Counted from the stretch's first letter, positions 14,378 through 25,695 are shown. The stretch is DNA of 64,000 nt from Colletes latitarsis (GCF_051014445.1 NW_027488368.1:26820001-26884000), one strand, 5' to 3'. Notes: generated from the letters alone by a model not told the origin. Translations and numbers: made by a program.

Positions 14378-14379
14378 TA
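14378..14379. other. Left TA target-site duplication of the mariner
   Basis: The TA immediately before TTGGGTTGTCC is the left copy of the duplicated target. It is preceded by satellite sequence CAGTGTGATAC. Tc1/mariner transposases insert at TA and duplicate it. Confidence 0.93.
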
Positions 14380-14407
14380 TTGGGTTGTCCGGAAAGTTCG
14401 TGCCGAT
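14380..14407 (+). repeat. Left terminal inverted repeat of the mariner
   Basis: This is a 28-bp terminal repeat starting TTGGGTTGTCCGG and ending GTGCCGAT. It matches the reverse complement of 15,639-15,666 at every base by eye. The match breaks down just inside: TTTCGG on the left against ATTTTAGG on the right. It would be the transposase binding site. Confidence 0.95.
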
Positions 14408-14563
14408 TTTCGGTAGGTAGCACGAGAGACCTGACTGAATATATCACAATTATTGAAAACAAATGACATGTGTACATATTCTAAAAGAGATAGCTTCAGT
14501 CATATTTGGAAAAAAGTTTGGTTACGATTCGTTAATTTTTATCAGTTTTATACGCCTTAGAAT
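14408..14563 (+). other. 5' untranslated region of the mariner
   Basis: This is 156 bp of A+T-rich non-coding DNA between the left terminal repeat and the transposase ATG. Mariner transposases are usually expressed from such short leaders. I see no clear TATA box or other element that I would call. Confidence 0.6.
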
Positions 14564-15589
14564 ATGGTGGCAAATAAAGTGCATTATAGGCATTTAATGC
14601 TTTTCTTTTTCCGAAAGGGCCAAAATGCCACACAAGCGGCAAATAAGATATGCACTGTTTATGGCGAGGATGCTGTAGCCGAAAGAACTGTGCGAAAGAG
14701 GTTTGCTCGGTTTAAAGCTGGAAATTTCAACCTGGAAGATCAAGAACGCCCAGGTAGGCCGTCCACCACAGACGAAGATATGATTAGAACAGAAATCGAG
14801 AACAACCCACGCTCGACATTACGTCAATTAGCAGGAATGCTAAATCAACCAAAATCAACCATACACGATCATACCGTGAAGCTTGGTTATGTAAACCGCC
14901 TTGATGTATGGGTTCCGCACGATCTAACGGAGAAAAATCTGTTGGACCGCATCTCCATTTGCGACTTGCTTTACAAGCGCAACGAGGAGACGCCATTTCT
15001 AAAGCAATTAGTGACGGGTGATGAGAAGTGGATAATTTATAAAAATGTTCAGCGTAAGAGATCCTGGGGAAAGCGTGATGAACCACCTTTAGTCACCCCA
15101 AAAGCCGGTCTTCATCCGAAGAAGGTAATGCTCTGTATCTGGTGGGATTGGAAAGGAGTCTTATATTATGAGCTTTTACCAAATAATGAAACGATAGATT
15201 CGGAAAAGTATTGTTCTCAACTTCATAAATTGAAGACGGCAATTGAACAAAAACGTCCAGAAATTGCGAATCGGAAGGGCGTCGTATTTCATCACGACAA
15301 TGCGCGACCGCATGTGTCTTTGAGGACTCGGCAAAAATTGTTGGAGTTTGGTTGGGATGTCTTACCCCATCCACCGTATTCGCCAGACATTGCGCCGTCG
15401 GATTTCCACCTTTTCCGGTCGTTACAAAATTCCCTTAATGGGAAAAATTTCGACTCTTTGGTTGAGATCAAAACCCATTTGGACAAATTTTTTGCCGAAA
15501 AATCTGAGAAGTTCTGGAAGGACGGAATTCTCAAGCTACAGGAAAGATGGAGAAAGGTTGTGGAGCAGAATGGTGCCTATATAATTTAA
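14564..15589 (+). CDS. Mariner-family transposase (DD34D), intact 341 aa
   Basis: This enzyme would bind the terminal repeats, excise the element and insert it at TA sites in the nucleus. The N-terminal half (about residues 5-110) is the paired helix-turn-helix DNA-binding region, with a GRP motif at 64-66 between the two parts. The linker carries the mariner motif WVPHDL at 116-121. The catalytic triad is visible: D153 in TGDEKW, D245 in HHDNARPH and D280 in YSPDIAPSD, with 34 residues between the last two, which defines DD34D mariners. The length of 341 aa is normal for the family and there is no stop or frameshift. The ATG at 14,564 is the natural start and gives a full N terminus. One oddity is R46 in RTVRKRFARF, where relatives usually have Trp. 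The sequence resembles mariner copies common in insects, often annotated as SETMAR-like; assignment to a subfamily (cecropia or mellifera type) is uncertain. The promoter is not recognised. Confidence 0.96.
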   Translation: MVANKVHYRHLMLFFFRKGQNATQAANKICTVYGEDAVAERTVRKRFARFKAGNFNLEDQERPGRPSTTDEDMIRTEIENNPRSTLRQLAGMLNQPKSTIHDHTVKLGYVNRLDVWVPHDLTEKNLLDRISICDLLYKRNEETPFLKQLVTGDEKWIIYKNVQRKRSWGKRDEPPLVTPKAGLHPKKVMLCIWWDWKGVLYYELLPNNETIDSEKYCSQLHKLKTAIEQKRPEIANRKGVVFHHDNARPHVSLRTRQKLLEFGWDVLPHPPYSPDIAPSDFHLFRSLQNSLNGKNFDSLVEIKTHLDKFFAEKSEKFWKDGILKLQERWRKVVEQNGAYII

Positions 15590-15593
15590 TAAA
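15588..15593 (+). terminator. Possible polyadenylation signal of the transposase
   Basis: AATAAA overlaps the TAA stop codon of the transposase (15,587-15,589). Overlap of stop and poly(A) signal is plausible in a compact element. It rests on the hexamer only; cleavage would fall in the remaining 70 bp of the element or in the satellite. Confidence 0.4.
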
Positions 15594-15638
15594 TGTATAT
15601 CAATATTTAAATGAACTGCGTTTTAATTGTCCTAAAAT

Positions 15639-15666
15639 ATCGGCACGAACTTTCCGGACAACCCAA
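15639..15666 (-). repeat. Right terminal inverted repeat of the mariner
   Basis: This is a 28-bp terminal repeat starting ATCGGCACGAAC and ending GGACAACCCAA. It is the exact reverse complement of the left terminal repeat as read by eye, with no mismatch. Confidence 0.95.
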
Positions 15667-15668
15667 TA
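15667..15668. other. Right TA target-site duplication of the mariner
   Basis: The TA immediately after GGACAACCCAA is the right copy of the duplicated target. The satellite resumes as CATAACTACGTG. The unoccupied paralog at 19,367 reads TACATTACTACG, so only one base next to the site differs. Confidence 0.93.
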
Positions 15669-16035
15669 CATAACTACGTGATCCAAATCAACAAAAGCAC
15701 AGGATCTGGCCAACAAGAATGCCAAAAATGCGAAAGTATGAGTCAGATGATGGCAAATACCAGACCTAACCCAGACATAACTGGCGTTATCCTCTAATAT
15801 ATTAATCGGTACCAGGTTTAATAGACAGTTTTGAGTGTAGTACCACATTACTACGTGATCCAAATCAGAAAAAGCCCAGGATCTGGCCAACAAGTATGTG
15901 AAGAATGCGAAAGTATGAACTAGATGATTGCAAATACGAGAACTAACCCAGACATAACCGGCGTTATCCTCTAATATATTAATCGGAACCAGGTTTAATA
16001 GACAGTTTTGAGTGTAGTACCACATTACTACGTGA

Positions 16036-17443
16036 TCCAAATCAGCAAGAGCCCAGGATCTGGCCAACAAGTATGCGAAAAATGCGAAAGTATGAGCTAG
16101 ATGATGGCAAATTCCAGACCTAAACCAGACATAACCGCCGTTATCCTCTAAAATATTAATCAGAACCAGGCTTAATTGACTATTTCGGTGTGGTACCACA
16201 TTACTACGTAATCCAAACCGGAAAAAACCCCGGATCTGGCCAAGAAGTACGCGAAAAATGCGAAAGTATGAGCTACGTGATGGCAAATGCTGGAACTAAC
16301 CCAGTCATAACCGGCGTTATCCTCTAAAATATTAATCGGAACTGGGATTAATTGACTGTTCCAGTGTGGCACCACATTACTACGAGATCCAAATCAGAAA
16401 AAGCCCAGGATCTGGCCATTCAACTATGCCAAAAATGCGAAAGTATGAGTCAGATGATTGCAAATACGAGAACTAACCCAGACATAACCGGCGTTATCCT
16501 CTAAAATATTAATCGGAACCAGGTTTAATTGACCCCTTCAGTGTGATACTACATTACTACGTGATCCAAATCAACAAAAGCACCGGATCTGGCCAACAAG
16601 AATGCCAAACATGCGAAAGTTTGAGTCAGATGATGGCAAATACCAGACCTAACCCAGACATAACCGGTATATCCCCCTAAAATATTGATCGAAACCAGCG
16701 TTAGTTGACTGTTTCGGTTTGGTATCACATTACTACGTGATCCAAATCAGCAAGAGCCCAGGATCTGGCCAACAAGTATGCGAAGAACGCGAAAGTATGT
16801 GGCACATGATGGCAAATATCAGACCTAACCCAGACATAACCGGCGTTATCCTCCGAAATATTAATCGCAACCAGGTTTAATTGACTGTTTCGGTGTGGTA
16901 CCACATTACTATGTAATCCAAACCAGAAAAAACCCAGGATCTAGACAACAAGTATGCGAAGAATGCGAAAGTATGAGTCAGATGATGGCAAATACCAGAC
17001 CTAACCCAGTCATAACCGGTGCTTCCCCCTAAAATATTGATCGAAACCAGGATTAATTGACTGTACCAGTGTGGCACCACATTACTACCTGATCCAAATC
17101 AGAAAAAGCCCAGGATCTGGCCATTCATGTATGCCAAAAATGCGAAAGTATGAGCTAGATGATTGCAAGTACAAGAACTAACCCTGACATAACCGGCGTT
17201 ATCCGCTCTAATATTATGGTACCAGGTTTAATTGGCTGTTTCGGTGTGGTACCACATCTCTACGTAATCCAAACCGGAAAATACCCAGGATCTGGCCAAG
17301 AAGTATGCGAAAAATGAGAAAGTATGAGCCAGATGATTGCAAATACTGGAACTAACCCAGACATAACCGGCGTTATCCTCTGAAATATTAATCGGAACCA
17401 GGTTTAATTGACCCAGTCAGTGTGGTACCACATTACTACGTGA
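16036..17443. repeat. 1,408-bp tandem duplication, copy 1
   Basis: Eight monomers (8 x 176 = 1,408) are repeated immediately afterwards. I saw no difference in the stretches I compared base by base, including rare marks such as AAAAATGAGAAAG, GAAGAACGCGAAAG and GTTTGAGTCAG. This is the least diverged pair in the window. The right end joins CAGTCAGTGTGGTACC to CAGCAAGAGCCC, which marks the crossover. Confidence 0.88.
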
Positions 17444-18851
17444 TCCAAATCAGCAAGAGCCCAGGATCTGGCCAACAAGTATGCGAAAAATACGAAAGTA
17501 TGAGCTAGATGATGGCAAATTCCAGACCTAAACCAGACATAACCGCCGTTATCCTCTAAAATATTAATCAGAACCAGGCTTAATTGACTATTTCGGTGTG
17601 GTACCACATTACTACGTAATCCAAACCGGAAAAAACCCCGGATCTGGCCAAGAAGTACGCGAAAAATGCGAAAGTATGAGCTACGTGATGGCAAATGCTG
17701 GAACTAACCCAGTCATAACCGGCGTTATCCTCTAAAATATTAATCGGAACTGGGATTAATTGACTGTTCCAGTGTGGCACCACATTACTACGAGATCCAA
17801 ATCAGAAAAAGCCCAGGATCTGGCCATTCAACTATGCCAAAAATGCGAAAGTATGAGTCAGATGATTGCAAATACGAGAACTAACCCAGACATAACCGGC
17901 GTTATCCTCTAAAATATTAATCGGAACCAGGTTTAATTGACCCCTTCAGTGTGATACTACATTACTACGTGATCCAAATCAACAAAAGCACCGGATCTGG
18001 CCAACAAGAATGCCAAACATGCGAAAGTTTGAGTCAGATGATGGCAAATACCAGACCTAACCCAGACATAACCGGTATATCCCCCTAAAATATTGATCGA
18101 AACCAGCGTTAGTTGACTGTTTCGGTTTGGTATCACATTACTACGTGATCCAAATCAGCAAGAGCCCAGGATCTGGCCAACAAGTATGCGAAGAACGCGA
18201 AAGTATGTGGCACATGATGGCAAATATCAGACCTAACCCAGACATAACCGGCGTTATCCTCCGAAATATTAATCGCAACCAGGTTTAATTGACTGTTTCG
18301 GTGTGGTACCACATTACTATGTAATCCAAACCAGAAAAAACCCAGGATCTAGACAACAAGTATGCGAAGAATGCGAAAGTATGAGTCAGATGATGGCAAA
18401 TACCAGACCTAACCCAGTCATAACCGGTGCTTCCCCCTAAAATATTGATCGAAACCAGGATTAATTGACTGTACCAGTGTGGCACCACATTACTACCTGA
18501 TCCAAATCAGAAAAAGCCCAGGATCTGGCCATTCATGTATGCCAAAAATGCGAAAGTATGAGCTAGATGATTGCAAGTACAAGAACTAACCCTGACATAA
18601 CCGGCGTTATCCGCTCTAATATTATGGTACCAGGTTTAATTGGCTGTTTCGGTGTGGTACCACATCTCTACGTAATCCAAACCGGAAAATACCCAGGATC
18701 TGGCCAAGAAGTATGCGAAAAATGAGAAAGTATGAGCCAGATGATTGCAAATACTGGAACTAACCCAGACATAACCGGCGTTATCCTCTGAAATATTAAT
18801 CGGAACCAGGTTTAATTGACCCAGTCAGTGTGGTACCACATTACTACGTGA
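17444..18851. repeat. 1,408-bp tandem duplication, copy 2
   Basis: This is the second copy of the eight-monomer unit, at offset +1,408. Its right end runs on into block C, where CAGTCAGTGTGGTACC continues with CAGCAAAAGACC, as in block A at 13.86 kb. Confidence 0.88.
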
Positions 18852-20041
18852 TCCAAATCAGCAAAAGACCAGGATCTGGCTAACATGTATGTGAAAAATG
18901 CGAAAGTATGAGCCAGATGATTGCTAATACCAGAACTAACGCAGATATAACCGGCGTTATCCTAAAAAATATTAATCGGAACCAAGTTTAATTGACAGTT
19001 TCGGTGTGGTACCACATTACTACGTGATCCAAACCAGAAAAAAACCCAGGATCTGACCAACAAGTATGTGAAGAATGCGAAAGTATGAACTAGATGATTG
19101 CAAATACCAGACCTAACCCAGGCATAGCCGGCGTTATCCACTAAAATATTAATCGGAACCAGGTATTATTGTCTGTCTCAGTGTAGTACCACATTACTAC
19201 GAGATCCAAATCAGAAAAAGCCCAGGATCTGGCCATTCAACTATGCCAAAAATGCGAAAGTATGAGTCAGATGATTGCAAATACGAGAAATAACCCAGAC
19301 ATAACCGGCGTTATCCTCTAAAATATTAATCGGAACCAGGTTCAATTGACCCCTTCAGTGTGATACTACATTACTACGTGATCCAAATCAACAAAAGCAC
19401 AGGATCTGGCCAACAAGAATGCCAAAAATGCGAAAGTATGAGTCAGATGATGGCAAATACCAGACCTAACCCAGACATAACTGGCGTTATCCTCTAATAT
19501 ATTAATCGGTACCAGGTTTAATAGACAGTTTTGAGTGTAGTACCACATTACTACGTGATCCAAATCAGAAAAAGCCCAGGATCTGGCCAACAAGTATGTG
19601 AAGAATGCGAAAGTATGAACTAGATGATCGCAAATACGAGAACTAACCCAGACATAACCGGCGTTATCCTCTAATATATTAATCGGAACCAGGTTTAATA
19701 GACAGTTTTGAGTGTAGTACCACATTACTACGTGATCCAAATCAGCAAGAGCCCAGGATCTGGCCAACAAGTATGCGAAAAATACGAAAGTATGAGCTAG
19801 ATGATGGCAAATTCCAGACCTAAACCAGACATAACCGCCGTTATCCTCTAAAATATTAATCGGAACCAGGCTTAATTGACTATTTCGGTGTGGTACCACA
19901 TTACTACGTAATCCAAACCGGAAAAAACCCCGGATCTGGCCAAGAAGTACGCGAAAAATGCGAAAGTATGAGCTACGTGATGGCAAATGCTGGAACTAAC
20001 CCAGTCATAACCGGCGTTATCCTCTAAAATATTAATCGGAA
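18219..20041. repeat. Block C: paralog of the mariner-bearing block, without the insertion
   Basis: This block matches block A except for scattered substitutions and lacks the transposon. The equivalent of the target TA is at 19,367-19,368, inside GTGATACTACATTACTACG. It therefore preserves the pre-insertion structure of the site. Confidence 0.88.
19367..19368. other. Empty paralogous target site of the mariner
   Basis: This single TA corresponds to the duplicated TA around the mariner at 14,378 and 15,667. Flanks agree on both sides apart from one base (CATTACTACG here, CATAACTACG beside the element). Confidence 0.87.
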
Positions 20042-21073
20042 CCAGGTATAATTGTCTGTCTCGGGTGTAGTACCACATTACTACGAGATCCAAATCAGAA
20101 AAAGCCCAGGATCTGGCCATTCAAGTATGCGAAAAATGCGAAAGTATGAATTAGATGATTGCAAATACCAAACCTAACCCAGGCATAACCGGCGTTATCC
20201 TCTAAAATATTAATCGGAACCTGGTATAATTGTCTGTCTCAGTGTAGTACCACATTACTACGAGATCCAAATCAGAAAAAGCCCAGGATCTGGCCATTCA
20301 AGTATGCGAAAAATGCGAAAGTATGAGCTAGATGATTGCAAATACAAGAACTATCCCTGACATAACCGGCGTTATACTCTAAAATATGAAACGGTACCAG
20401 GTTTAATTGACTGTTTCGGTGTGGTACTACATTACTACATAATCCAAACCGGAAAATACCCAGGATCTGACCAAGAAGTATGCGAAAAATGCGAAAGTAT
20501 GAGCTAGATGATGGCAAATTCCAGACCTAACCCAGACATAACCGGCGTTATCCTCTAAAATATTAATCGGAACCAGGTTTAATTGACTGTTTCGGCGCGG
20601 TGCCACATTACTACGTGATCCAAACTAGAAAAAACCCAGGATCTGGACAACATGTATGCGAAAAATGCGAAAGTATGAGCTAGATGATGGCAAATACCAG
20701 ACCTAACCAAGACATAACCGCCGTTATCCTCTAAAATATTAATCGCAACCAGGTTTAATTGACTATTTCGGTGTGGTACCACATTACTACGAAATCCAAA
20801 CCGGAAAAAACCCAGGATCTGGCCAAGAAGTATGCGAAAAATGCGAAAATATGAGCTACGTGATTGCAAATACTGGAACTAACCCAGTCATGACCGGCGT
20901 TAGCCTCTAAAATATTATTCGGAACCGGGATTAATTGACTGTTCCAGTGTGGTACCACATCACTACGTGATACAAATCAGAAAAAGCCCAGGATCTGGCC
21001 AACAAGTATGCGAAAAATGCGAAAGCAAGAAGAAGATAATTGCAATTACCAGACGGAGCCCAGACCTAACCGG
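20042..21073. repeat. Satellite monomers between block C and the 21.1-kb copy
   Basis: About six monomers. Some resemble the GGAAAATACCCAGG units of 10.4-10.7 kb, and one B-type core appears near 21,025. No gene is present. Confidence 0.6.
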
Positions 21074-22175
21074 TGTTATCTCCTAAAATGTCGATCGAAT
21101 ACAGGCCGAATTGACTATTTCATTGTGGCACCACATTAGTACGTGATCCTAACAAGTAAAAAACCAGGATCTGGCCAACAAGAATGCAAGAAATGCGAAA
21201 GTGTGAGTCAGATGATGGCAAATACCAGACCTAACCCAGACATAACCGGTATATCCCCCTAAAATATTGATCGAAACCAGCTTTAGTTGACTGTTTCGGT
21301 TTGGTACCACATTACTACGTGATCCAAATCAGCAAGAGCCCAGGATCTGGCCAACAAGTATGCGAAAAATGCGAAAGTATGAGCTAGATGATGGCAAATT
21401 CCGGACCTAACCCAGACATAACCGCCGTTATCCTCTAAAATATTAATCGGAACCAACTTTAATTGACTGTTTCGGCGTGGTGCCACATTACTACGTGATC
21501 CAAACTAGAAAAAACCCAGGATCTGGCCAACATGTATGCGAAAAATGCGAAAGTATGAGGCATATGATTGCAAATACCAGACCTAACACAAACCTAACCG
21601 GCGTTGTTCTCTAAAATAGTAATCGGAACCAGGCTTAATTGACTGTTTCAGTGTGGTACCACATTACAACCTGATCCAAACCGGAAAAAACCCAGGATCT
21701 GGCCAACAAGAATGCAAAACATGCTAAAGTATGGGGCACATAATGGCAAATACCAGAACTAACCCCGACATAACCGCCGTTATCCTCTAAAATATAAATC
21801 GCAACCAGGTTTAATTGACTGTTTCGGTGCGGTACCATATTATTATGTGATCCAAGCCAAGAAAAACCCAGGATCTGGCCAACAAGTATGCGAAATATGC
21901 GAAGCAAGAGGAAGATAATTGCAATTACCAGACGGAGCCCGGACCTAACCGGTGATATCCCCTAAAATGTTGATCGAATACAGGTAGAATTGACTATTTC
22001 ATTGTGGCACCACATTAGTACGTGATCCTAACAAGTAAAAAACCAGGATCTGGCCAACAAGAATGCAAAAAATGCGAAAGTGTGAGCTAGATGATTGCAA
22101 ATACTGGAACTAACCCAGACATAACCGGCGTTGTTCTCTAAATTATTAATCGGAACCAGGTTTAATTGACTGTTT
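21074..22175. repeat. Segmental copy of the left window edge (partner 1-1,102)
   Basis: This block matches bases 1-1,102 at offset 21,073, including two B-type monomers in the same order. It joins directly to the copy of 4.8-5.9 kb that follows, so two blocks separated by about 3.7 kb on the left are adjacent here. Confidence 0.8.
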
Positions 22176-23264
22176 CGGTGTGGTAACACATTACTACGCA
22201 ATCCAAACCGGAAAAAACCCAGGATCTGGCCAAGAAGTATGCGAAAAATGCGAAAGTATGAGCTAGATGATTGCAAATACCAGACCAAACCCAGACATAA
22301 CCGCCGTTATCCCCTAAAATATAAACCGCAACCAGGTTTAAGTGACTGTTTCGGTGCGGTACCACATTACTATGTGATCCAAACCAGAAGAAACCCAGGA
22401 TCTGGCCAACAAGAATGCAAAAAATGCGAAAGTATGAGGCAGATGATGGCAAATACCAGACCTAACCCAGACATAACCGGCGTTATCCTCTAAAATATTA
22501 GTCGGAACCAGTTTTAATTGACCCCGTCAGTGGTCAGTGGTACTACATTACTACGTGATCCAAATGAGCAAAAGCCCAGGATCTGGCCAACAAGTATGCG
22601 AAAAATGCGATAGTATGAGCTAGATGATGGCAAATACCAGACCTAACCCAGACATAACCGGTGTTTCCCCCTAAAATATTAATCGTAACCAAGTTTAATT
22701 GACTGCTTCGGTGTGGTACCACGTTACTACGTGATCCAAATCAACAAAAGCCCAGGATCTGGCCAACAAGCACGCGAAAAATGCAAAAGTATGAGTCAGA
22801 TGATTGCAAATACCAGACCTAACCCAGACGTGACCGGCGTTATCCTCCAAAATATTAATCGCAACCAGGTTTAATTGACTGTTTCCGTGTGGTACCACAT
22901 TGCTATGTAATCCAAACCAGAAAAAACCCAGGATCTAGACAACAAATATACGAAAAATGCGAAAGTATGAGTCAGATGATTGCAAATACCAGACCTATCC
23001 CAGACATAACCGGCGTTGTCCTCTAAAATATTAATCGGAACCAGGTTTAATTGACTGTTTCGGTGCGGTACCACAATACTATGTGATCCAAACCAGAAAA
23101 AACCCAGGATGTGGCCAACAAGAATGCATAAAATGCGAAAGTATGAGGTAGATGATGGCAAATACCAGTCCTAACCCAGACATAACCGGCGTTATCCTCT
23201 AAAATATTAGTCGGAACCTGTTTTAATTGACCCCGTCAGTGTGGCACTACATTACTACGTGATC
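22124..23264. repeat. Segmental copy of 4,760-5,900
   Basis: About 6.5 monomers match at offset 17,364. They share CCCCTAAAATATAAACCGC, the GATGTGGCCAACAAG unit and a GTCAGTGGTCAGTGG unit. The match ends near 23,264, where AAATTAGAAAAAG replaces AAATCAACAAAAG. Confidence 0.8.
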
Positions 23265-23678
23265 CAAATTAGAAAAAGCCCAGGATCTGGCCAGCAAGTA
23301 TGTGAAAAATGCGAAAGTATGAGCTAGATGATGGCAAATACCAGACCTAACCCAGACATAACCGCCGTTATCCTCTAAAATATTAATCGCAACCAGGTTT
23401 AATTGACTATTTCGGTGTGGTACCACATTACTATGTAATCCAAACCAGAAAAAACCCAGGATCTAGACAACAAGTATGCGAAGAATGCGAAAGTATGAGT
23501 CAGATGATGGCAAATACCAGACCTAACCCAGACATAACCGGCGTTATCCTCTAAAATATTAATCGGAACCAGGATTAATTGACTGTTTCGGTTTGGTACC
23601 ACATTACTACGTGATCCAAATCAGCAAGAGCCAAGAATCTGGCCATTCAAGTATGCGTAAGATGCGAAAGTATGAGTC

Positions 23679-24629
23679 AGATGATGGCAAATACCAGACC
23701 TAACCCAGACATAACCGGCGTTATCCTCCAAAATATTAATCGGAACCAGGATTAATTGACTGTTTCGGTTTGGTACCACATTACTACGTGATCCAAATCA
23801 GCAAGAGCCAAGAATCTGGCCATTCAAGTATGCGTAAGATGCGAAAGTATGAGTCAGATGACGGCAAATACCAGACCTAACCCAGACATAACTGGCGTTA
23901 TCCACTAATATATTAATCGTAACCAAGTTTAGTTGACAGCTTCGGTGTGGTACCACGTTACTACGTGATCCAAACCAGAAAAAACCCAGGATCTGGCCAA
24001 CAAGTATGCGAAGATTGCTAAAGTATGAGCTAGATGATGGCAAATACCAGACCTAACCCAGACATAACCGGTGTTTCCCCCTAAAATACTAATCGTAACC
24101 AAGTTTAATTGACTGCTTCGGTGTGGTACCACGTTACTACGTGATCCAAATCAACAAAAGCCCAGGATCTGGCCAACAAGCACGCGAAAAATGCGAAAGT
24201 ATGAGTCAGATGATCGCAAATACCAGACCTAACCCAGACATAACCGGCGTTATCCTCTAAAATATTAGTCGGAACCAGTTTTAATTGACCCCGTCAGTGG
24301 TCAGTGGTACTACATTACTACGTGTTCCAAATGAGCAAAAGCCCAGGATCTGGCCAACAAGAATGCAAAAAATGCGAAAGTATGAGGCAGATGATGGCAA
24401 ATACCAGACCTAACTCAGACATAACCGGCGTTATCCTCTAAAATATTAGTCGGAACCAGTTTTAATTGACCCCGTCAGTGGTCAGTGGTACTACATTACT
24501 ACGTGATCCAAATGAGCAAAAGCCCAGGATCTGGCCAACAAGTATGCGAAAAATGCGAAAGTATGAGCTAGATGATGGCAAATACCAGACCTAACCCAGA
24601 CATAACCGGTGTTTCCCCCTAAAATATTG
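23679..24629. repeat. Segmental copy of 3,130-4,080
   Basis: About 5.4 monomers match at offset 20,549, including two consecutive GTCAGTGGTCAGTGG units and the GAAGATTGCTAAAG unit. The related stretch 7,725-8,675 is a third member of the set. Confidence 0.75.
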
Positions 24630-24914
24630 ATCGCAACCAGGTTTAATTGACTGTTTCGGTGTGCTACCACATTACTATGTAATCCAAACCAGAAGAGACC
24701 CAGGATCTAGACAACAAATATGCGAAAAATGCGAAAGTATGAGTCAGATGATTGCAAATACCAGACCTATCCCAGACATAACCGGCGTTATCCTCTAAAA
24801 TATTAGTCGGAACCAGTTTTAATTGACCCCGTTAGTGGTCAGTGGTACTACATTACTACGTGATCCAAATGAGCAAAAGCCCAGGATCTGGCCAACAAGC
24901 ACGCGAAAAATGCA

Positions 24915-25695
24915 AAAGTATGAGTCAGATGATCGCAAATACCAGACCTAACCCAGACGTGACCGGCGTTATCCTCTAAAATATTAATCGTAACCAGGTT
25001 TAATTGACTGTTTCCGTGTGGTACCACATTACTATGTAATCCAAACCAGAAAAAACCCAGGATCTAGACAACAAATATGCGGAAAATGCGAAAGTATGAG
25101 TCAGATGATTGCAAATACCAGACCTATCCCAGACATAACCGGCGTTGTCCTCTAAAATATTAATCGGAACCAGGTTTAATTGACTGTTTCGGTGCGGTAC
25201 CACAATAATATGTGATCCAAACCAGAAAAAACCCAGGATCTGGCCAACAAGAATGCATAAAATGTGAAAGTATGAGGTAGATGATGGCAAATACCAGACC
25301 TAACCCAGACATAACCGGCGTTATCCTCTAAAATATTAGTCGGAACCAGTTTTAATTGACCCCGTCAGTGTGGCACTACATTACTACGTGATCCAAATTA
25401 GAAAGAGCCCACGATCTGGCCAACAAGTATGCGAACAATGCGAAAGTATGAGCTAGATGATGGCAAATACCAGACCTAACCCAGACATAACCGGCGTTGT
25501 CCTCTAAAATATTAATCGGAACCAGGTTTAATTGACTGTTTCGGTGTGGTGCCACATTACTACGTGATCCAATCTAAAAAAAGCCCAGGTTCTGGTCATT
25601 CAAGTATGCGAAAAATGCGAAAGTATGAGCTAGATGATGGCAAATACCAGACGTAACCCAGACATAACCGCCGTTATCCTCTAAAATATTAATCG
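24915..25695. repeat. Segmental copy of 8,780-9,560
   Basis: About 4.4 monomers match at offset 16,135. They share CATAAAATG units and the CACGATCTGG mark, with scattered substitutions such as GAAAGAGCCCACG here against GAAAAAGCCCACG. Confidence 0.72.

Larger units (their letters stand above)
1..14379. repeat. Satellite DNA array, left part (176-bp monomer)
   Basis: Head-to-tail copies of a monomer of about 176 bp fill this stretch without interruption, and I find no gene in it. Landmarks recur in fixed order in nearly every unit: ACTACGTGATCCAAA, CCCAGGATCTGGCCAACAAG, TATGCGAAAAATGCGAAAG, a GATGATGGCAAATACCAGAC core, CCCAGACATAACCGGCG, CTAAAATATTAATCGGAACC, then TTGACTGTTTCGG and the palindrome TGTGGTACCACA. 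Counting a consensus unit by eye gives 176 bp and 75 G or C. Neighbouring units differ at many positions, so the array is not freshly amplified monomer by monomer. The period is typical of centromeric or pericentromeric satellites; that location is inferred. The left end lies outside the window. Confidence 0.97.
14380..15666 (+). mobile_element. Mariner-type DNA transposon, apparently complete
   Basis: A complete element of 1,287 bp interrupts one satellite monomer. It begins TTGGGTTGTCCGGAAAG and ends with the reverse complement. The terminal inverted repeats are 28 bp and identical by eye. A TA dinucleotide flanks both ends, as expected for Tc1/mariner target duplication. Inside is one intact transposase frame on the + strand, with about 184 bp before its ATG and about 77 bp after its stop. 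The length is normal for mariner elements (about 1.3 kb). Perfect repeats, an unbroken gene and an unoccupied paralogous site at 19.37 kb all point to a recent insertion. It is the only transposon seen in the array. Confidence 0.97.
13230..16341. repeat. Block A: satellite segment carrying the mariner (partner 18,219-20,041)
   Basis: Without the 1,289 bp of mariner plus one TA, this block is 1,823 bp, the same length as block C. The offset is 4,989 bp before the insertion and 3,700 bp after it, and the difference is exactly 1,289. I count roughly a dozen substitutions between A and C, which is under 1% divergence. Confidence 0.88.

Noticed and set aside
1..14379. Dozens of 67-100 aa minus-strand reading frames of the type MVPHRNSQLNLV...
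   Set aside because: They are satellite by-products. Most begin at GTG inside the palindrome or at TTG, which are not normal nuclear start codons. The 176-bp unit shifts frame every monomer, so the frames end after about 1.2 units. No conserved domain is visible.
14784..15534. Minus-strand and other-frame open frames inside the mariner
   Set aside because: They overlap the intact transposase and are shadows of its codons.
15600..16286. 228-aa minus-strand open frame
   Set aside because: It runs through satellite units and into the 3' end of the mariner. It is open only because local indels keep the frame, and the mariner-free paralog (19,366-19,986, 206 aa) ends differently. It is not a gene.
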